Source: Spirochaetales bacterium
GTDB lineage: Bacteria > Spirochaetota > Spirochaetia > Sphaerochaetales > Sphaerochaetaceae
NCBI GenBank assembly: GCA_012838275.1
Contig: DUPO01000033.1
Coordinates: forward strand, 1 to 35,301
Direction of reading: 5' to 3'
Length of the DNA stretch: 35,301 bases
The translations under genes were made by a program, and so were the position numbers. The notes beneath the pieces are model-generated. The model was not told the DNA's origin, searched no databases, and saw only the letters and a list, made by a program, of their open reading frames with translations. Below, piece after piece: positions 31,725 through 35,301 of the stretch. Position 1 is the stretch's first letter. Each line of letters begins with the position of its first letter.

Positions 31725-32965
31725 TTCTCAGATCCCACCTTGATGATCTCCTTGACGAGCCTTGCGCTGTCCACCATGGCCGGGAGGGCCGCCCATTCAA
31801 ACCTGGAATGGAGGTTATGCCCACCGGTGAATATGTTGGGACAGGGTATCTTATGCTCATTGGCCATTCGGGCACCATCGGTGCCTCCTCTGATCAGAGC
31901 CTCCTGAAGATTCATACCCAGGCGTCTGCCCGCCTCATGCAGATTGTCCATGGCGATGGGCTTTTCCTTAGCTATCATGGCCATGTTGTAGTAGACATGC
32001 TTTGCCTCTACGGTGATTTTCCCCTTCGGATAGAGGGCTTCGGCACTCTTGGCCAAGAGGTGCAAAGCCTCAATCCTATGGTTTAGAATATCCAGGTCGA
32101 AATCCCTCAAGTAGATGGTAAGGTCCACCTCAGTTGCTGTTCCGCTGATGGTGTGGGCACAGTAGTAGCCATAGCGCCCATCAGTAGCCTCGGGGCTCTC
32201 CACCTGCGGCAGGGCATTTATATAGAAGGCTGCCATGGTAAGGGCATTGACCAGCCTTCCCCGCGCTGCACCCAGGTGATAACTCACCCCGGAAAAGTGT
32301 ACGTTGACCGTAGCGGCATTGAAGCATTCGCTCTCCACTTCAAAGCGTTTGCCACCATCGACGGTGTAGCAGTATGCACAATCAATCTTGTCGTAGGGAA
32401 AGCTGTCCATCCCCGCTCCGGTCTCTTCATCGCTGGTAAAGATCAGTTCCAAGGGACCATGCTTTATGCTGGGGTCGCTGGCCAGTCTGTTTGCAACTGA
32501 CATGATGATCGCGACACCAGCCTTGTCATCGCTGCCTAACAAGGTGGTACCATCGGTAACTATGAGAGTCTCTCCCTTATACTGGGCAAGTTCCTCGTTA
32601 TCTTCAACCTTGATCGTGTACTCCTTGTTCAAGGGAATATCCAGGCCATCGTAGGATTCGATGACCCGAGGTTTGACACCATTGCCAGGGACATCGTCAG
32701 CGGTGTCGACATGAGCCATAAAGCCAATGGTAGGCACCTCGTAATCGAGGTTGGAAGCCATGCGGGCGATGACGACTCCTGTCTTGTCGATATGAATGTC
32801 ATCGATGCCCATCTTTTTGAGTTCAGAGACAAGCAGGTTCAACAGGTCCCACTGGCCATCGGTGGAAGGGCTCTTTGTGGCAACGGCCGTGTCGTCACTC
32901 ATAGTATCTATGGCAGCATATCGTAAGAATCTCTGAAGGATCTCTTCAGCAAAAGCAGTTTTCAT
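31721..32965 (-). CDS. pepT: peptidase T (tripeptide aminopeptidase)
   Basis: The 414-residue M20B zinc peptidase removes the N-terminal residue from tripeptides in the cytosol. Motifs are FLRYAAIDTMSD at the N terminus, FMAHVDTADD (first metal His and catalytic Asp), GSDDKAG (bridging Asp), TSDEETG (catalytic Glu and metal Glu), YTVDGG and the distal GGHNLHSRFE (metal His). Length matches E. coli PepT. TAGGAG lies six bases before the ATG and forms part of a 12-base palindrome. It heads a three-gene run and follows a terminator, with its own promoter. With the M16 peptidase it forms a likely peptide-salvage capacity. Confidence 0.97.
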   Translation of the reverse strand: MKTAFAEEILQRFLRYAAIDTMSDDTAVATKSPSTDGQWDLLNLLVSELKKMGIDDIHIDKTGVVIARMASNLDYEVPTIGFMAHVDTADDVPGNGVKPRVIESYDGLDIPLNKEYTIKVEDNEELAQYKGETLIVTDGTTLLGSDDKAGVAIIMSVANRLASDPSIKHGPLELIFTSDEETGAGMDSFPYDKIDCAYCYTVDGGKRFEVESECFNAATVNVHFSGVSYHLGAARGRLVNALTMAAFYINALPQVESPEATDGRYGYYCAHTISGTATEVDLTIYLRDFDLDILNHRIEALHLLAKSAEALYPKGKITVEAKHVYYNMAMIAKEKPIAMDNLHEAGRRLGMNLQEALIRGGTDGARMANEHKIPCPNIFTGGHNLHSRFEWAALPAMVDSARLVKEIIKVGSEK

Positions 32966-32971
32966 GTATTT

Positions 32972-33013
32972 CTCCTATAGGAGCATTATTCCACAAAGAG
33001 AACCCGTGAGCAA
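32972..33013 (-). promoter_or_regulatory. pepT promoter with palindrome over the ribosome binding site
   Basis: On the minus strand TTGCTC (33013-33008) and AATAAT (32990-32985) are 17 bases apart; the start would be near 32978. A perfect palindrome CTCCTATAGGAG (32972-32983) covers the expected start point and the ribosome binding site, and could be an operator. Confidence 0.5.
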
Positions 33014-33029
33014 CAAGCAAAGCCGGTCT

Positions 33030-33059
33030 AGCAGAAAGAGACCCTCCGAAGAGGGCCTC
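33030..33059 (-). terminator. intrinsic terminator with a UUCG loop
   Basis: On the minus strand GAGGCCCTC and GAGGGTCTC (one G-U pair) form a nine-base stem closed by the very stable C(UUCG)G tetraloop, followed by TTTCT. It lies 17 bases after the stop codon of the membrane lipoprotein gene. Confidence 0.9.
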
Positions 33060-33076
33060 ATCCTTTGAAAAACAAC

Positions 33077-33934
33077 TCAAACTTTAAAATTATACTTCTT
33101 GAGCATAGGCTTCACCATGTCGATGACATTATACAGGGCAAAGACACAGATAATGATCCCCGTCACCACAAACCCCCGCTTCAGGGTTGTCCCCACAGAG
33201 ATCATACTGGCTGCGAGTGCATAAGAGACCTCCGGTTCGGTAGTGACCGAGATCAGCCAATCATTGAATGACTCGTCAAGATCGCCACCGAACTGGTAGT
33301 AGCGCCAGATCGACATGATGGTACTGGCAACGACACCCGTAGCTACCGCTATGGCTGTCGCAGCTGATATCTTCCCCCAAAACACAACACTGGGAATGCA
33401 GGCGTAGACTACTCCTGCAGTGAACAGCACGGTGGTGCGTGTCAGCAGTTTCTGCATATCCTTCCAGAAGGGGGCTCTCTGGGAGGGTGAGAGTGCCCTT
33501 GAAAAATGCTCTGCCTCCGAAAGCATCAAGGAGCGATTCTCGGCAAGTTTCTGCTCAAGGGATGCCATCTCCTCCTCACTGATCAGAGATCTGGCAAACT
33601 CAACGACATTCTGAGCCTGATCGGCTGCATCCAGATCATTTACAGCATAGCAGAACTCCATGTACTGCCTACCCTGTTCCTCGCTGAGGGTGCTCTGGAC
33701 AATATCGAAACCCGTATATTCGTCACTGGAGAGAGCTCGGCTAAGGTCCTCCTCGAGATACTCCCAAACCACTCCTTTTTGCTCGTCAATGATACGAGCT
33801 ACGGTAGGAAAAAGCTCCTTGTCAGTAATCTTCGCCTTGGTTTGCGCCTCCCACCCCATCGAACACCCCGATAACGGGATGACCAGCATCACCAATACAG
33901 TCCAGTTCAGGATGCATTGCACCTTCTTTTCCAT
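33077..33934 (-). CDS. lipoprotein with a hydrophobic C-terminal membrane region
   Basis: I do not recognise this 285-residue protein. It starts with a lipoprotein signal (MEKKVQCILNWTVLVMLVIP, lipobox LSGC, Cys at residue 24), then an acidic helical region to about residue 165 (ITDKELFPTVARIIDEQKG, EEEMASLEQKLAENRSLML). Three hydrophobic segments follow: VLFTAGVVYACIPSVVFWG, AIAVATGVVASTIMSIW, and FVVTGIIICVFALYNVI near the end. A lipid anchor combined with several membrane spans is unusual, and the call depends on the lipobox being used. The start has AAGGAG six bases upstream; the longer frame overlaps the upstream gene. It ends in a UUCG terminator and is probably cotranscribed with the gene before it. 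Confidence 0.7.
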   Translation of the reverse strand: MEKKVQCILNWTVLVMLVIPLSGCSMGWEAQTKAKITDKELFPTVARIIDEQKGVVWEYLEEDLSRALSSDEYTGFDIVQSTLSEEQGRQYMEFCYAVNDLDAADQAQNVVEFARSLISEEEMASLEQKLAENRSLMLSEAEHFSRALSPSQRAPFWKDMQKLLTRTTVLFTAGVVYACIPSVVFWGKISAATAIAVATGVVASTIMSIWRYYQFGGDLDESFNDWLISVTTEPEVSYALAASMISVGTTLKRGFVVTGIIICVFALYNVIDMVKPMLKKYNFKV

Positions 33935-33980
33935 AGTACACTCCTTATGTTTCTTGCCATGACGACTCAATCTAGTTTTC

Positions 33981-34520
33981 TCAGAAGTTGGGGATGGAAA
34001 GGAATTCCCATCCGAACAGGACACTGAAGCGAAATTTGGAACGGTCGGGAAACGTACGTGAAACCAGTTCGTACTCGTCTTCGAAGACCCCGCTAGGGTC
34101 TCTCACAGACAACCTCGGCTCAAGGTATAAGGCCTTACCAATACGCCAGGTATAGCCGAAGGCAACCTCATTAAGGTAGAGAATACCCCCTTCCGGTTTG
34201 TCGGCACCGCTGAAAATGCCGATCTGCAGAAGGGATACCGAGAGATACGCTCCGTTTCCAAAGGGGTGGTAATCAAGAAAAAGGCCTGTCTCCCAGAGCC
34301 TTGCCTCGTTGTAGAGGAGGTCGCTGGTCAGACTGAGGGGAATACGGAGGGAAAACTCCTCATCGAGATGCAATCTCACTACCGATTCAGCTTGCAAGGT
34401 GGGCAAAAACAGTGCATCAAAACTCCTAATGTCCAAGCAAACGGAGAGAGAGCTCCCCTCTTTAGCGCCTGCAGAAAAGAGAGCCAGCATCATGACTGTC
34501 GCCAACACGGCTTTTTTCAT
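33981..34520 (-). CDS. small secreted/outer-membrane beta-rich protein
   Basis: The 179-residue protein has a signal peptide (MKKAVLATVMMLALFSAGA). The mature part is a chain of alternating amphipathic strands: SVVRLHLDEEFSLRIPLSL, LWETGLFLDYHPFGNGAYL, SVSLLQIGIFSG, EVAFGYTWRIGKALYLEPRL, FRFSVLFGWEFLS. It ends in Phe, as expected for an eight-stranded outer-membrane barrel or similar fold. I cannot name a family. The ATG at 34520 has GGAGGAG about five bases upstream; the frame to 34679 is open, but its extra 53 residues would precede the signal peptide. The next gene starts 46 bases downstream. Confidence 0.72.
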   Translation of the reverse strand: MKKAVLATVMMLALFSAGAKEGSSLSVCLDIRSFDALFLPTLQAESVVRLHLDEEFSLRIPLSLTSDLLYNEARLWETGLFLDYHPFGNGAYLSVSLLQIGIFSGADKPEGGILYLNEVAFGYTWRIGKALYLEPRLSVRDPSGVFEDEYELVSRTFPDRSKFRFSVLFGWEFLSIPNF

Positions 34521-34650
34521 CTCACTCCTCCTGCCACCCACCCTACCACCGCGATAAACAGGAGAGAATTCACCAAACTTACTACTCAAAACAGTGAAGA
34601 GCTCACAGTCCAAAATAATTCCGGCTCCGAATATGCCCAACAAATCCTCA

Positions 34651-34677
34651 GAAAACAAAACATTTCTGTCTGTTTTC
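34651..34677. repeat. 7-bp inverted repeat
   Basis: GAAAACA (34651-34657) and TGTTTTC (34671-34677) are perfect reverse complements with a 13-base spacer. They lie in the 269-base region between the divergent genes at 34520 and 34790 and could be an operator half-site pair. It is short and A+T-rich, so chance is possible. Confidence 0.35.
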
Positions 34678-34738
34678 ACAAATTAAGGAGGTTCTAAGGC
34701 GCATAATTTTCTTTTTTTGAACTCTTGTGCTAGACTTG

Positions 34739-34760
34739 TAGGGCGACTGCCCTATTTTTT
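34739..34760 (+). terminator. hairpin plus T6 just upstream of the last gene
   Basis: TAGGGC (34739-34744) and GCCCTA (34749-34754) close a GACT loop and are followed by six T residues, a textbook intrinsic terminator for the plus strand. No plus-strand gene lies upstream, so it would end a leader, an RNA or antisense read-through. Confidence 0.7.
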
Positions 34761-34768
34761 GTTATACT
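34760..34768 (+). promoter_or_regulatory. extended -10 promoter of the last gene
   Basis: TGTTATACT is an extended -10 (hexamer TATACT at 34763-34768), directly after the T tract of the hairpin. Transcription would start near 34775, just before AAGGAG (34778-34783). No good -35 is seen at standard spacing. Confidence 0.45.
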
Positions 34769-34789
34769 TACTAGAGCAAGGAGCTTAGT

Positions 34790-35301
34790 GTGAATAAAAC
34801 TCGGTCAATTATACTTATTGTTGTTGCCTGTATTGTAGTGCTGGGAGGTACCTACTGGTACTTTGGTATGCAAAAGCCGAAAACCCAGGAAGGGGCAACC
34901 ACCCCGGCGGTAGTCGACCCTGTAAAAAAGGAGCCAACAATTGCCAAGGAGAGCCCGGTTGTCCCGCCCCCAGCTGTAGAAGAAATGACCTCCCTCCCTA
35001 AGGCCGCCGTCGAACAAAAGCAAAAGACGGCCACAGCTGAAAAACCAACCATGAAGGACAAGGATCTCCCCACAACGGAGCAGAAAGCAAAACCAATTCC
35101 CTCTCCAGTCGCTCCTATCATTACCATGGCAGGAGGCTTCTCCCTTCCTACCCTGGAGGTCAGGGGTGAAGAAGAGCCCATTGTACAAGAGACGCTCACT
35201 TCGGTACTGGTCAGTGAAGCTTTGCCAAAAAGGGAGAGAACACAGCCCCTAGAAGAGGACGTATCGGCCCTCCCTTCTGACCTTGCCAGTGAAGATGTGG
35301 C
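34790..35301 (+). CDS. membrane-anchored protein with a Pro/Lys/Glu-rich linker (partial, runs off the window)
   Basis: The gene starts with GTG, with AAGGAG six bases upstream, and stays open for 170 codons to the edge. A short basic N terminus (VNKTRS) leads into one membrane span (IILIVVACIVVLGGTYWYFG, residues about 7-26), with no cleavage site or lipobox, so it is probably a signal anchor with the rest in the periplasm. Residues 27-170 are low-complexity and rich in Pro, Lys, Glu and Thr (VVPPPAVEEM, KQKTATAEKP, KDKDLPTTEQKAKP), like the extended linkers of TolA- or SPOR-type envelope proteins. Any folded domain lies outside the window. Function unknown. Confidence 0.8.
   Translation, partial: MNKTRSIILIVVACIVVLGGTYWYFGMQKPKTQEGATTPAVVDPVKKEPTIAKESPVVPPPAVEEMTSLPKAAVEQKQKTATAEKPTMKDKDLPTTEQKAKPIPSPVAPIITMAGGFSLPTLEVRGEEEPIVQETLTSVLVSEALPKRERTQPLEEDVSALPSDLASEDV

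Noticed and set aside
34681-34697. A perfect AAGGAGG at 34685-34691 on the plus strand
   Set aside because: No start codon follows at a usable distance; the next codons include a stop.
34805-35199. Two minus-strand frames rich in Gly, Phe and Ser, opposite the last gene
   Set aside because: They mirror the Pro/Lys/Glu-rich linker coded on plus, which has a GTG start with AAGGAG and an extended -10.
1-35301. tRNA, rRNA, CRISPR array, riboswitch or insertion sequence
   Set aside because: I saw no cloverleaf, no rRNA-like stretch, no regularly spaced repeats, no transposase and no conserved riboswitch core in the gaps.

Overview
The window looks like a chromosomal segment of a spirochaete, most likely a Sphaerochaeta relative. 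The evidence is indirect. Elongation factor G closely resembles the mitochondrial-type 'spd' EF-G group found in spirochaetes. There are several lipoproteins, two with a phenylalanine at lipobox position -3, which fits the permissive spirochaetal lipobox. Outer-membrane proteins are present, base composition looks balanced by eye, and the metabolism looks fermentative (FeFe-hydrogenase-like protein, class I fumarase). I could not run a database search, so the genus is inference. I see no transposase, integrase, prophage, rRNA, tRNA or CRISPR array. No gap exceeds 300 bases without a gene.

Layout. 1-2,175: a small helix-turn-helix protein, an acidic protein with an internal duplication, and a RecA-like ATPase, each bounded by intrinsic hairpin terminators. 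2,199-4,307: fusA (minus), divergent from a plus-strand set at 4,573-6,726: a HIT protein, a Cys-rich mini-protein, and a coiled-coil lipoprotein ending in what looks like a catalytically dead endonuclease/exonuclease/phosphatase fold. 6,727-8,955: an HdeD-like membrane protein, a HAD nucleotidase and an FKBP lipoprotein. 9,161-22,421: fourteen co-directional minus-strand genes, in transcription order glpK, cdaA, cdaR-like, acpS, truA, udg, priA, def, fmt, patatin/beta-barrel, YhcC-type radical SAM, vanZ-like, and fumarase alpha and beta. Most are joined by overlapping stop/start codons, and def has its own strong promoter. 22,570-24,686 (plus): a compact DRTGG / HATPase / sensory-type FeFe-hydrogenase-like operon. 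24,640-27,597 (minus): a PreP-like M16 peptidase. 27,682-29,285 (plus): nfo and a glycerophosphodiesterase. 29,274-32,965 (minus): pepT, an outer-membrane protein and an LPP20-like lipoprotein. 33,077-34,520 (minus): a small outer-membrane protein and a membrane lipoprotein. From 34,790 (plus): a GTG-started membrane-anchored protein that runs off the window.

How the genes work together. The long minus operon mixes translation (fmt, def, truA), genome upkeep (priA, udg), lipid and glycerol metabolism (glpK, acpS, patatin) and c-di-AMP signalling (cdaA with a one-domain CdaR), ending in fumarase. Glycerophosphodiesterase and GlpK could both feed glycerol-3-phosphate. The hydrogenase-like trio looks like a redox or H2 sensor rather than an energy enzyme.

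Most notable: (1) the sensory-type FeFe-hydrogenase operon without PAS or phosphatase domains; (2) the EEP-like pseudoenzyme lipoprotein; (3) four genes whose promoters appear to sit directly against the ATG with no ribosome binding site (leaderless candidates); (4) all four tail-to-tail gene pairs outside the first terminator overlap or abut; (5) divergent nfo/M16 promoters sharing one -35 sequence; and (6) several perfect inverted repeats on candidate promoters.
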